This document shows, in pieces, positions 36,455 to 44,413 of a stretch of 64,000 nucleotides of DNA (position 1 is the first letter of the stretch; each line of letters begins with the position of its first letter). The position numbers and the translations under genes were made by a program. Under the pieces are notes generated by a model. The model was not told the DNA's origin and did no database searches. It was given only the letters and a program-made list of their open reading frames with translations. The stretch lies in the NCBI GenBank assembly GCA_964526295.1, contig CAZGKW010000008.1, forward strand, positions 1 through 64,000, in the 5' to 3' direction. The stretch comes from CAZGKW01 sp964526295. Its GTDB lineage: Bacteria > Planctomycetota > Phycisphaerae > FEN-1346.

Positions 36455-38503
36455 TCAGATCGCATCCAAGCCCAGCTCGCACAGGCGTTGATAGAGCTCG
36501 CACGCTTCCAGGAGCTGCTCGTGGGTGCCGACGTCGACCACGCGGCCCCGGTCCATCACGACGATGCGGTCGGCGATCGAGAGCGTCGAGAGGCGATGGG
36601 CGATCAGCAGCGTCGTCCGCCCCCGGGCGAAGTCGCGGAGGGCGTCCTGGACCTGCATCTGGGTTTCCTCGTCGAGGGCGGAGGTGGCCTCGTCGAGGAC
36701 CAGGATGGCCGGGTCCCGCAGGATGGCCCGCGCAAGCGCCAGCCGCTGTCGCTCGCCGCCCGAGAGGCCCGCCCCGTGCTCCTCGAGGACCGTCTCGTAC
36801 CCCTGGGGCAGGCGGCGGATGAAGCCGTCGGCCCGGGCCATGCGGGCGGCGGCTTCGATTTGCTCCCGCTCGACGTCGGTCCCCCGGCCGGGCCGCCCGA
36901 GGGCGATGTTCGCCGCCACCGTGTCGGCAAACAGGACCGTCTCCTGCGGGACGATGGCGATCTGCTCCCGGAGGCTGCGGAGCGTCACGTCGGCGATGTC
37001 GGTCCCGTCGATGAGGATGCGGCCGGCGTCGGGCTCGAAGAACCGCGGCACGAGGCTCACGAGGGTCGTTTTGCCGCAGCCGGTCCGCCCGACGACCGCC
37101 AGCACTTCGCCGTGTGGGACGGTGAGGGAGACGCCCGAGACGGCCGGCTCGCGCGCTTCGCCGCCCTCCCCCGCCGGGTAGGCGAACGAGACGTCCTCGA
37201 ACTCGATCCGGTCCCGGTGGCGCTCGAGCACCTTCCCGGCCGCCCCATAGCGGGGCTCGAGGTCGCTTTCCATCAGGGCGAAGACGCGGTCGGCCCCGGC
37301 GGCGGCCTGCTGGACGCGGTTCGAGACGTTCGAGAGCTTCCGGATGGGGTCCATGCCGCCGATAAGGAAGGCGAAGAAGGTGGTCAGCTCGCCCAGGCGG
37401 GCGGTCTCGAAGTTGGCGAGAATGACGCGGGTGCCGATCAGGACCGCCCCGACGGCGGCCACCGTGAAGAGGGTCTCGACGACGGGCCCGGTGGCGGCCT
37501 GGATGCGGATGCCGCGGAGCCAGTTGGCGAACAGGCGCCGGCTGGCCCCGAAGAACCGGCGCCGCTGGTGCCCCTCCAGGTGGTAGCCCTTGACGACGCG
37601 GATGCCGAACAGGCTCTCCTCCAGGTGCGACATGACGGCGGCCTGGCTCTGGAGGCCCTTGCGGCTGGCCCGCCGCATCCGCCGGGCGAACCGCCGGATC
37701 AGCACCGCCACCAGCGGCACCGCCACCAGGACCGTCACGACCAGCCGGGGGTCGATCCCTGCGCCCAAGAAGATCGCCGCCGCCAGGCAGAACAGCGCCC
37801 GCGGCGGCATGACGACCGTCTTGCCGAGCACCGACTTCATCCCCTCCATGACGTGGAACAGGTCCTGGTTGAACCGGCTCATGATGTCGCTGGGGCTGGT
37901 GCGGGCAAACAGCGTCAGGCGCGACCTCAGGACATGGTCGAAGACGCGGACGCGGATCGCCAGGGCCGCCCGGGCCGTCGCGTGTCCGACGAGATATTCA
38001 TACAGGTAATCCATCACGCCGCGGACGACCACCAGGACGACCATCAGCCCCAGGACCCAGACGAGGGCCCGGAACCGGTCTTTCGGGAGGCGGTTGGCCA
38101 GGAACCGCAGGACCGGGGCGTAGGCTGCCCCCTCGGCCTCGGCCCGCGTCGCCAGGTCCTCCAGCGGCCCCTCCGGGCGGGCGACGCGGACCTCCATCGG
38201 CACGCGGACCGTCCGGCCGTCGACCTGGAGCCGGTCGACCTCCGGGCCCTGGACGACGGTCCAGGAGAGGTCGGCCTCCAGGACCCGTTCGGTGCGGCCG
38301 GACTGGCCGGCGACGGGCCGCTCCTCGACGTGGAGGCCCGCCGGCCGGGGACGAAACAGAAGGTTGAAGACGGGCAGGACGGCCGAGATCGACCCGGCCC
38401 AGCAAACGGCCGCCACCAGCCCGCACAGCCAGGCCGCGGCGATCCGCCCCCGGTAGGGCCAGCAGTAGCCCAGGGCCTGGCGGAATGAGCGGAGTGATTT
38501 CAT
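36455..38503 (-). CDS. ABC transporter, fused permease and ATPase (MsbA type)
   Basis: A 682-residue half-transporter of the lipid/drug exporter family, presumably homodimeric in the cytoplasmic membrane. Six membrane segments are spread over residues about 20-370, with an insertion of ~110 mostly hydrophilic residues between the first two (near 55-160). The ATPase has Walker A VVGRTGCGKTTLV, Q-loop VPQETVLFADTV, signature GAGLSGGERQRLALARAIL, Walker B ILVLDEATSALD and the switch LIAHRLSTL. The family exports lipid A-like lipids, peptides or drugs; the substrate is not predictable here. Confidence 0.92.
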   Translation of the reverse strand: MKSLRSFRQALGYCWPYRGRIAAAWLCGLVAAVCWAGSISAVLPVFNLLFRPRPAGLHVEERPVAGQSGRTERVLEADLSWTVVQGPEVDRLQVDGRTVRVPMEVRVARPEGPLEDLATRAEAEGAAYAPVLRFLANRLPKDRFRALVWVLGLMVVLVVVRGVMDYLYEYLVGHATARAALAIRVRVFDHVLRSRLTLFARTSPSDIMSRFNQDLFHVMEGMKSVLGKTVVMPPRALFCLAAAIFLGAGIDPRLVVTVLVAVPLVAVLIRRFARRMRRASRKGLQSQAAVMSHLEESLFGIRVVKGYHLEGHQRRRFFGASRRLFANWLRGIRIQAATGPVVETLFTVAAVGAVLIGTRVILANFETARLGELTTFFAFLIGGMDPIRKLSNVSNRVQQAAAGADRVFALMESDLEPRYGAAGKVLERHRDRIEFEDVSFAYPAGEGGEAREPAVSGVSLTVPHGEVLAVVGRTGCGKTTLVSLVPRFFEPDAGRILIDGTDIADVTLRSLREQIAIVPQETVLFADTVAANIALGRPGRGTDVEREQIEAAARMARADGFIRRLPQGYETVLEEHGAGLSGGERQRLALARAILRDPAILVLDEATSALDEETQMQVQDALRDFARGRTTLLIAHRLSTLSIADRIVVMDRGRVVDVGTHEQLLEACELYQRLCELGLDAI

Positions 38504-38622
38504 GGGCGCGGCCGGACGCCACGATCTTCGGGTGCCACCGATGGCTTGTCAATCGGTGCCGTCGGGTCGGCCGGCACGCTCTGGCAAGCAAGCCGTGGCA
38601 CCGTGCGCGCCGCCGCCGCGCG
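38504..38622. repeat. short intergenic hairpin
   Basis: CACCGAT, GGCTTGTCA, ATCGGTG form a 7-bp stem near 38536-38558, followed by a related GGCAAGCAAGCCGTGGCACC. This lies between rplS and the ABC transporter gene. Confidence 0.5.
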
Positions 38623-39063
38623 TCACGACTCGGCGGCTTCCTCCTCGTCCGCCTCGGCCTCGGCCGCTTCCTCCTCGGGCTCGGCGGCGGCGGCGTAGGT
38701 CACCGTGCCGACCTCGCGTCGCCGCTCGGCCAGGCGGGTCGCCTTGCCGACGCGGTCGCGGAGGTAGTAGAGCTTGGCCCGTCGGACGCGGCCCGAGCGG
38801 ACGACGCGGACGAACGCCAGGTGGGGCGAATGGAGCGGGAAGGTCCGCTCGACGCCCTCCCCGGCGACGATCCGCCGGACGGTGAACGTCTCGGTCGCCC
38901 CGGTGCCGCGGCGGGCGGTCACGACGCCCGTGAACACCTGGACCCGCTGCTTGTCGCCCTCGGTGATCAGGACGCCGACGTCGACGGTGTCGCCGACGTG
39001 GATGTCGGGCCGCTCCTTGACGAGGAACCGGGCCTCGACGCGTTCGATGGCTGGCTTTCGCAT
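38623..39063 (-). CDS. rplS: ribosomal protein bL19 with acidic tail
   Basis: A 146-residue large-subunit protein at the 30S-50S interface. The bL19 core is intact: PDIHVGDTVDVGVLITEGDKQRVQVFTGVV, RRIVAGEGVERTFPLHSPHLAFVRVVRSGRVRRAKLYYLRDRVGKATR. Relatives end near residue 115-120; here an extra ~30 residues rich in Glu and Ala follow. It is the last gene of the rpsP-trmD operon. Confidence 0.96.
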   Translation of the reverse strand: MRKPAIERVEARFLVKERPDIHVGDTVDVGVLITEGDKQRVQVFTGVVTARRGTGATETFTVRRIVAGEGVERTFPLHSPHLAFVRVVRSGRVRRAKLYYLRDRVGKATRLAERRREVGTVTYAAAAEPEEEAAEAEADEEEAAES

Positions 39064-39111
39064 GGGACCGCCCTTTTCTTCACTCGCTGCCGGGCGCCGG
39101 CCGGCGCCGCT

Positions 39112-39282
39112 TCACTTCCGCTTACGCGTCTGTTTACCGTCCGGCTGCTGCGCGTGCTTGCGCCGCTGCGCGTCGCCTCCGCGGAGCCACCGCAGAAAGA
39201 CGACGAACGCCGTGCCGCCGAAAAAGCCCACGGCCAAAGCGATCAGGACGAGCGTCTCGAGCGCGCCCATCGCACCGAGCAT
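39112..39282 (-). CDS. small single-span membrane protein
   Basis: A 56-residue frame between trmD and rplS, three bases after the trmD stop. It has one hydrophobic helix (LETLVLIALAVGFFGGTAFVVFL) followed by a basic tail (RWLRGGDAQRRKHAQQ... KRK), a positive-inside pattern. Operon position, tight spacing and a sensible composition support a real gene. I recognise no family. Confidence 0.7.
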   Translation of the reverse strand: MLGAMGALETLVLIALAVGFFGGTAFVVFLRWLRGGDAQRRKHAQQPDGKQTRKRK

Positions 39283-39285
39283 GGC

Positions 39286-40050
39286 TCACCCACCGCCTTC
39301 CGCCTCGCCGTCCGCCGGGCCGAGATGGCCCGCCTCGCCGTCCGCCGTGGCACCGCGGGGCGGCTCGGAGGCCGCTGCCTCGTCCCGCCGCCGGCGGGTC
39401 CGCCGACGGGCCTGGTCGGCCCGCCACCTTGCGATCTCGGCGTGGTGGCCCGAGAGGAGCACCTCCGGCACGGCCATGCCGCGGAACTCCCGTGGCCGCG
39501 TGTACTGCGGGTATTCCAGCAGGCCCGCCTCGGCGAAACTCTCCTCGGCCGCCCCGTCCTCGGCCCCCAGGGCGCCCGGCTGGAGCCGGGCCACCCCGTC
39601 GATCACCACCATCGCCGGAAGCTCGCCCCCCGTCAGGACGTAGTCGCCGATCGACACCTCCAGGTCGGCCAGCGGCCGGACCCGCTCGTCGAACCCCTCG
39701 TAGTGGCCGCACACCAGGACGAGCCGCTCCCGGCCCGCCAGGTGCCGCACGAGCCCCTGGTCGAGCCGCCGGCCCTGCGGCGTCAGCACGACGACCGTCG
39801 CGGGCCGCCCGTCGAGGCCCCGCACGTGCTCGACGGCCCGGTAGACCGGCTCGCACATCAGGACCATGCCGGGCCCGCCGCCGAACGGCTTGTCGTCCAC
39901 CGTGCCGCGCTCGTCGACGGCGAAGTCCCGCAGGTTCGTCAGCTCGACGTCGAGGCGTCGCTCGCGGATGGCCCGCCCGAGGATGCTCGTGGCGAGGACC
40001 TCGCCGAAAGCCTCGGGGAACAGCGTGATGACGTCGATCCGAAGCGTCAT
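39286..40050 (-). CDS. trmD: tRNA (guanine37-N1)-methyltransferase
   Basis: A 254-residue SPOUT methyltransferase making m1G37 in tRNAs to prevent frameshifting. It starts MTLRIDVITLFPEAF and carries DDKPFGGGPGMVL, LTPQGRRLDQGL, the knotted SAM site LVCGHYEGFDERV and ISIGDYVLTGGE (here VSIGDYVLTGGELPAM), and PQYTRPREFRG. The ATG at 40050 replaces an upstream frame with no homology. The C-terminus has an unusual tail with the repeat ADGEAGHLGPADGEA. rimM, commonly next to trmD, is absent here. Confidence 0.96.
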   Translation of the reverse strand: MTLRIDVITLFPEAFGEVLATSILGRAIRERRLDVELTNLRDFAVDERGTVDDKPFGGGPGMVLMCEPVYRAVEHVRGLDGRPATVVVLTPQGRRLDQGLVRHLAGRERLVLVCGHYEGFDERVRPLADLEVSIGDYVLTGGELPAMVVIDGVARLQPGALGAEDGAAEESFAEAGLLEYPQYTRPREFRGMAVPEVLLSGHHAEIARWRADQARRRTRRRRDEAAASEPPRGATADGEAGHLGPADGEAEGGG

Positions 40051-40149
40051 CGCAGGTCCCCGTGGCTCGTCTGCGCGCTGCCTGCACACAGGTCAGTCGA
40101 GGCGTAGACCGCATGGGTTGGCCGCGGGGCTTGTCCCCTCGGTGGCCGT

Positions 40150-40770
40150 TCAGCTCGGCTCGGCCTCCTCGTCGCCGGCGTCCGGCCCGGGCGTCTCGGC
40201 CTCGGGCGTCTCGCTTGCCTCTTCAGCGGCGGGTGGCGCGTCCTCGGCGGGCGCTTCGTCCTTCGGGGCCTCTTCGGCCGGTGCCTCGTCCTTGGCGGCC
40301 TTTTCCGAGGGCGCCTCTGCCGCGGGTGGGCCCTCAGCCGGTGTCGCTTCGGTCTCAGCCGCCGGAGCTTCAGTCGCCGGGGCTTCTTCGGCCGGCGCTT
40401 CCGCTTCAGCGGGCGCCTCGGCCGCCTCCTGGGCCTCCTTCTCCTCGGCCAGCCGCTGGGCGGCGGGCTTCGGCGGGGGCTGCTTCTTCTTCGGCCATGG
40501 CACGGGCTCGATCTCGTTGCCCTTCGGGTCGATGCCCGAGTGGAGCAGCAGACGGCGAACGGTCTCGGACGGGGTCGCCCCGACCTTCAGCCAGTGCATG
40601 ACGCGGTTCCGCTTGATCTGGACCTTCTCGGTGTTCTCGCGGTGGGGGTCGTACCAGCCGAGCTCCTCGATGACGCGTCCGTCGCGGGCGGCCCGCTTGT
40701 CGGTGGCGCAGATCCGCCAGAACGGCAGGTTCCGCCGGCCCAGTCGTTTCAGTCTGATCCTTACGGCCAC
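40150..40770 (-). CDS. rpsP: ribosomal protein bS16 with long Ala/Pro/Glu tail
   Basis: A 206-residue version of the normally ~80-90-residue small-subunit protein. The core VAVRIRLKRLGRRNLPFWRI, RAARDGRVIEELGWYDPH, KRNRVMHWLKVGATPSETVRRLL is standard. After a Lys/Pro segment (WPKKKQPPPKPAAQRLA) follow about 110 residues of APAEEAPA-type sequence. The GTG at 40770 has AGAGGAG at 8 nt. It is first in the operon rpsP, trmD, small membrane protein, rplS. Confidence 0.95.
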   Translation of the reverse strand: MAVRIRLKRLGRRNLPFWRICATDKRAARDGRVIEELGWYDPHRENTEKVQIKRNRVMHWLKVGATPSETVRRLLLHSGIDPKGNEIEPVPWPKKKQPPPKPAAQRLAEEKEAQEAAEAPAEAEAPAEEAPATEAPAAETEATPAEGPPAAEAPSEKAAKDEAPAEEAPKDEAPAEDAPPAAEEASETPEAETPGPDAGDEEAEPS

Positions 40771-40861
40771 GCTTGGCGCTCCTCTTCGGTTCCCGTCGGC
40801 CGGGGTCTCTGGGCCGGCCGTCGCGCGCGGTTTGCCCGTCGCGGGCTTCAGCGAACCGGAA

Positions 40862-40890
40862 ATAATACGCCTCCCCGCCCCGGCCTGCAA
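40862..40890 (-). promoter_or_regulatory. rpsP operon promoter
   Basis: On the minus strand: TTGCAG (40885-40890), 17-bp spacer, TATTAT (40862-40867). The start is near 40855, about 85 nt before the GTG of rpsP. Confidence 0.65.
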
Positions 40891-41003
40891 CCAAAAACTT
40901 GGCGAACCTCGCGCCCCCGGCTACCATGAAGCCGGGTGAAGCCGGGTCGCTTCGTGGCGTGCGTCGCGGGCGCTGCCGCGCCGTCTCCGCCGGAGGCCGG
41001 ACG

Positions 41004-41393
41004 ATGGATCCTGAGCGGTTCGAGCAGCTCGTCGAGGAGGCCCTGGAGGGGCTGCCGCAGACGATCGCCAGCCGGCTCGACAACGTCGACGTGACGGTCG
41101 AGCGGGCCCCGCCGCGCGAAACCCTCCGGAGGCTGGGCCTGGGCCGGGGGCGGACGCTTCTCGGCCTCTACCACGGCGTGCCGCAGACCCGCCGCGGACC
41201 GCACTACGGGGGCGTTCTGCCCGACCGAATCGTCATCTACCGCGGGCCGGTCCTGGCGGCGGCGCGGGAAGAGGCCGGCCCGAAGGGCGACCTCGACGAG
41301 GCCGTCCGCGAGCAGGTCCGCCGGACCGTGCTCCACGAGATCGGGCACCACTTCGGCCTGGGCGAGCGCGACCTCCGCGATGCGGGCTATTAG
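41004..41393 (+). CDS. metallopeptidase-family protein (zincin, PF06262 type)
   Basis: A 129-residue minimal zincin-fold protein. It starts MDPERFEQLVEEALEGLPQ, the typical N-terminus of this family, and near the end has the zinc motif HEIGHHFGLGE (HExxH) with a following acidic residue. GLYHGVPQTRR and LPDRIVIYRGP in the middle also fit. The ATG follows CGGAGG. The function is unknown; proteolytic activity is only presumed. Confidence 0.9.
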   Translation: MDPERFEQLVEEALEGLPQTIASRLDNVDVTVERAPPRETLRRLGLGRGRTLLGLYHGVPQTRRGPHYGGVLPDRIVIYRGPVLAAAREEAGPKGDLDEAVREQVRRTVLHEIGHHFGLGERDLRDAGY

Positions 41394-41522
41394 GCTTCCG
41401 CAACAGCGGATAAAACCGTGGAGGCGCAGAGGACGCAGAGGGAAACGGGGCAGACGCCGAACGGCAACGGCGAACGGTAGAGATAAGGTTGGAGGCAATC
41501 GAGCAAGGGCCGGGGGCGACCA

Positions 41523-41828
41523 ATGGCGATGGTGAGGGACACGGCCGAGGGGGCGGTCCTGAGCGTGAAGGTCGTGCCGGGTGCGTCGCGGGACCGGATC
41601 GCCGGGCCGCTGGGCGACCGGCTGAAGGTGGCCGTGCGGAAACCCCCCGAGAAGGGGGCGGCGAACCGGGCGGTCTGCCGGCTGGTGGCCCGGGCGGCGG
41701 GCGTCCGTCCGGCCGACGTCGAGGTCCTCTCGGGCCGGTCCCGGCCGGAGAAGGAGCTTCTGGTCCGCGGCGTGACGGCGGCGGCCCTCGCCCGGGCGCT
41801 CGGAATCCAGGACGCGTCAGCGTCGTGA
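41523..41828 (+). CDS. DUF167/YggU family protein
   Basis: A 101-residue protein of the YggU family: LSVKVVPGASRDRIAGPLGDRLKVAVRKPPEKGAANRAV and DVEVLSGRSRPEKELLVRG are the full conserved pattern. A small cytoplasmic alpha-beta protein of unknown role. An ATG two codons later (41529) is an equal start. About 60 bp upstream is a GCAGAGGACGCAGAGG direct repeat. Confidence 0.92.
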   Translation: MAMVRDTAEGAVLSVKVVPGASRDRIAGPLGDRLKVAVRKPPEKGAANRAVCRLVARAAGVRPADVEVLSGRSRPEKELLVRGVTAAALARALGIQDASAS

Positions 41829-41945
41829 ATCTGCGTCCCTGGGCGCAGGGCGGGCGGCGGGCCACCGGCGCGCGTCAAGCTGGGCAATCTGTGCCAGCTT
41901 TTCCGCCTCTGAGCGGCCGATTCGGGCCGATTTGTGCCCCCAAAT

Positions 41946-41974
41946 TTGACCGGGGGCGATTCTTGTGGTATATT
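41946..41974 (+). promoter_or_regulatory. promoter of the HTH-receiver gene
   Basis: TTGACC (41946-41951), 17-bp spacer, TATATT (41969-41974). The start would be near 41981, about 30 nt before the ATG at 42011 or 54 nt before the GTG at 42035. Confidence 0.7.
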
Positions 41975-42010
41975 TGAAGTGCACGTCTTGGGGGTTGTGC
42001 TGGCTGTTCC

Positions 42011-42604
42011 ATGCTGCGCCTGGGGGATTGTGCAGTGAAGGAGGTTCTGACTACGGGGGAGGTGGCCCGCCTGTGCGGCGTGGCCCCGAGGACCGTTTCT
42101 AAGTGGTTTGATTCCGGGCAGTTACGCGGATTCAAGATCCCAGGGTCCCGGGACCGTCGCATTCCTCGCGAGTCCCTCGTGCGGTTCATGAAGGCCCACG
42201 GCATTCCGCTGCGCGGCCTGGATGGGAACGCTACGCGCGTCCTGCTGGCCGAGACGGACTACGACTTCGCGGATGCCATGCGGATGGCCCTGGAGCGGGG
42301 CTTCGACTACGACGTCATGGTGACCTCGAGCGTGTTCGAGGCCGGCCTCCAGGCCCGCCAGTTCCGGCCCCACGTCCTGTTCCTGGACGTCCACATGCCG
42401 GGCCTGGACCCGTCGGGTCTCCGCCGGGCCCTCCAGGGCGACCCGGACCTGGTGGGGACGCGCGTCGTCGCCGTCTGCCGGGAAGACGAGGACGACGCCC
42501 GCCTCGGTCAGTTCTGCCGCGAGTTCGACGTGTGCCTGAAGAAGCCGTACAGCCTTCGCGATGCGGTCCGCGTGATCGAAGACTCGACGGACCTCGTCAG
42601 CTAG
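42011..42604 (+). CDS. DNA-binding HTH fused to a receiver domain
   Basis: A 197-residue regulator. The N-terminus is a MerR/excisionase-like (BldC-like) winged helix: TTGEVARLCGVAPRTVSKWFDSGQLRGFKIPGSRDRRIP. A receiver domain follows from about residue 77: VLLAETDYDFADAM, phospho-acceptor LFLDVHMPGLDPSG and the conserved Lys in CLKKPYS. The order HTH before receiver is the reverse of common response regulators. No partner kinase gene is adjacent. The start could be the GTG at 42035, which has GGGGG upstream. It has its own strong promoter. DNA targets are unknown. Confidence 0.87.
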   Translation: MLRLGDCAVKEVLTTGEVARLCGVAPRTVSKWFDSGQLRGFKIPGSRDRRIPRESLVRFMKAHGIPLRGLDGNATRVLLAETDYDFADAMRMALERGFDYDVMVTSSVFEAGLQARQFRPHVLFLDVHMPGLDPSGLRRALQGDPDLVGTRVVAVCREDEDDARLGQFCREFDVCLKKPYSLRDAVRVIEDSTDLVS

Positions 42605-42897
42605 CCCCGCCTGCGATTCGCCTCTCGCCGGCTTGCTCGATTGCGGTGACGCCTTGTGCGCGGCGCGTGCGCCCCGGGCCGTAAGGCACGGGCGGGGATA
42701 GGCCCTGCGGCTGACTGAGCCGCTTCGGGCGCCTTACCGGTCAACGCGTTTGTGCGGGTTTTCGTGGCACGGAGCGCCCTGCCTGGTTATCTTCGATAGC
42801 GATTCCGCGCCGGCTCGCGTAAGTTCTGCGCGGCGGGCACTCCAGACCCGCCACGCTGCGAGTGGGGGCCCCCGGCAGGCCCAGTGGGAGCTGCGCT
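42605..42897. other. intergenic region upstream of purB
   Basis: There is no gene. A hairpin GCGGCGGGCACTCCAGACCCGCC is at 42830-42852, one of three copies in the window (also 20175 and 46644). CGGGCGGGGATAGGCCCTGCGG near 42688 resembles parts of the other intergenic repeats. Confidence 0.55.
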
Positions 42898-44340
42898 ATG
42901 AGCCCGTCCGACGATCCGTACGGCCGGTACGAGACGCCGCTGGTCGCCCGTTACGCGGGCGAGGCGATGATCGCCCTGTTCAGCCCGCGGACGAAGTTCC
43001 GCACCTGGCGGCGGCTCTGGCTCGCCCTGGCCGAGGCCCAGCAGGAGCTTGGCCTCGACATCACGGACGAGCAGCTCGACGAGATGCGCCGCCACCTCTC
43101 GGACGTCAACTTCGACCGGGCCGAGGCCTTCGAGCGGGAGCTGCGGCACGACGTCATGGCCCACGTCCGGGCCTTCGGCGAGCAGTGCCCCAAGGCCCGG
43201 CCGATCATCCACCTCGGGGCGACGAGCTGCTACGTCGGCGACAACGCCGACCTGGTGGTCCTCAGGGAAGCCCTGCGGCTCCTCCGGCCGCGGCTCGTGA
43301 CGACGATCGATCGCCTCTCGCGCTTCGCCGAGGAGCACCGCGACCTCGCGACGCTGGGGTTCACGCACTATCAGCCGGCCCAACTGACGACCGTCGGCAA
43401 GCGGGCGTGTCTCTGGATCGCCGACCTCCTGATGGACCTCGGGGCCCTGGAGAACGTCCTCGCGAACCTCCGGTTCCGCGGCGCCAAGGGGACCACCGGC
43501 ACCCAGGCCTCGTTCCTCCGCCTGTTCGACGGGGACCACGAAAAGGTCAAGCGGCTCGACGCCCGCGTCGCCGAGAAGCTCGACTTCGAGGCCGTCTATC
43601 CCGTGACCGGGCAGACCTACAGCCGCAAGGTGGACTACGTCGCGGTGGCGGCCCTGTCGGGCCTGGCCCAGAGCGCCCACAAGTTCGCCTGCGACCTGCG
43701 GCTGCTGGCGAACCGCAAGGAGCTGGAGGAGCCGTTCGAGGCCAAGCAGGTCGGCTCGTCGGCGATGGCCTACAAGCGGAACCCGATGCGGGCCGAGCGG
43801 ATGACGTCGCTGGCCCGGTACCTGGTCGGCCTGGCGCCGGTGGCGGCCCAGACGGCCGCCGAGCAGTGGCTGGAGCGGACGCTCGACGATTCGGCCGCCC
43901 GGCGGATCGTCCTGCCGGAGGCGTTCCTGGCGGCCGACGGCGTGCTCCGGCTCTACCAGAACGTGGCCGCCGGCCTGGTGGTGTACCCGAAGATGATCGC
44001 GCGGCACGTGGCGGCGGAGCTGCCGTTCATGGCCACGGAGAACGTCCTGATGGCCGCGGTGAAGGCGGGCGGCGACCGCCAGACGCTGCACGAGCGGGTC
44101 CGCGAGCACTCCCAGGCGGCGGCCCGCCGCGTGAAGGCCGAGGGAGGCGAGAACGATCTTCTGGATCGCTTGAAGGGCGACGAGGCATTCGCCCAGGTCG
44201 ACATAGACGCCGAGCTCGATCCGTCGCGTTTCGTCGGCCGGGCCCCGGAGCAGGTGGACGAGTTCCTGGCCGAGCACGTCCGGCCGGTCCTTAAGGCCAA
44301 CGCCGACCTCGTCGGCGCCGAGGCGAAGATCGAGCTGTAG
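42898..44340 (+). CDS. purB: adenylosuccinate lyase
   Basis: A 480-residue fumarase/aspartase-superfamily enzyme with two steps in purine synthesis: release of fumarate from SAICAR and from adenylosuccinate. Family landmarks are RYAGEAMIALFSPRTKFRTWRRLW, IHLGATSCYVGDNAD, LGFTHYQPAQLTTVGKRA, KGTTGTQASFL, and the signature GSSAMAYKRNPMRAER near residue 286. The ATG follows GGGAG. It is complete. purM lies at the far end of the window, not in an operon with it. Confidence 0.96.
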   Translation: MSPSDDPYGRYETPLVARYAGEAMIALFSPRTKFRTWRRLWLALAEAQQELGLDITDEQLDEMRRHLSDVNFDRAEAFERELRHDVMAHVRAFGEQCPKARPIIHLGATSCYVGDNADLVVLREALRLLRPRLVTTIDRLSRFAEEHRDLATLGFTHYQPAQLTTVGKRACLWIADLLMDLGALENVLANLRFRGAKGTTGTQASFLRLFDGDHEKVKRLDARVAEKLDFEAVYPVTGQTYSRKVDYVAVAALSGLAQSAHKFACDLRLLANRKELEEPFEAKQVGSSAMAYKRNPMRAERMTSLARYLVGLAPVAAQTAAEQWLERTLDDSAARRIVLPEAFLAADGVLRLYQNVAAGLVVYPKMIARHVAAELPFMATENVLMAAVKAGGDRQTLHERVREHSQAAARRVKAEGGENDLLDRLKGDEAFAQVDIDAELDPSRFVGRAPEQVDEFLAEHVRPVLKANADLVGAEAKIEL

Positions 44341-44413
44341 CGGCCGGCGAGCGGGCGGCGCAGGCAGGCGGGCGATGCGGCGACCTTCCGGTCGCTGCTC
44401 GATAGTTGTGTCG

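Noticed and set aside
35413..36822. Long open frames (up to 469 codons) through the palindrome cluster
   Set aside because: Their predicted proteins are repeats of AHRAVPSTGG-type sequence on one strand and RGGQSCPL on the other. The frames come from the repeat period, not from coding selection.
42750..44294. 514-codon frame overlapping purB
   Set aside because: It is Arg/Gly/Pro-rich and a shadow of purB, which carries all catalytic motifs in its own frame.
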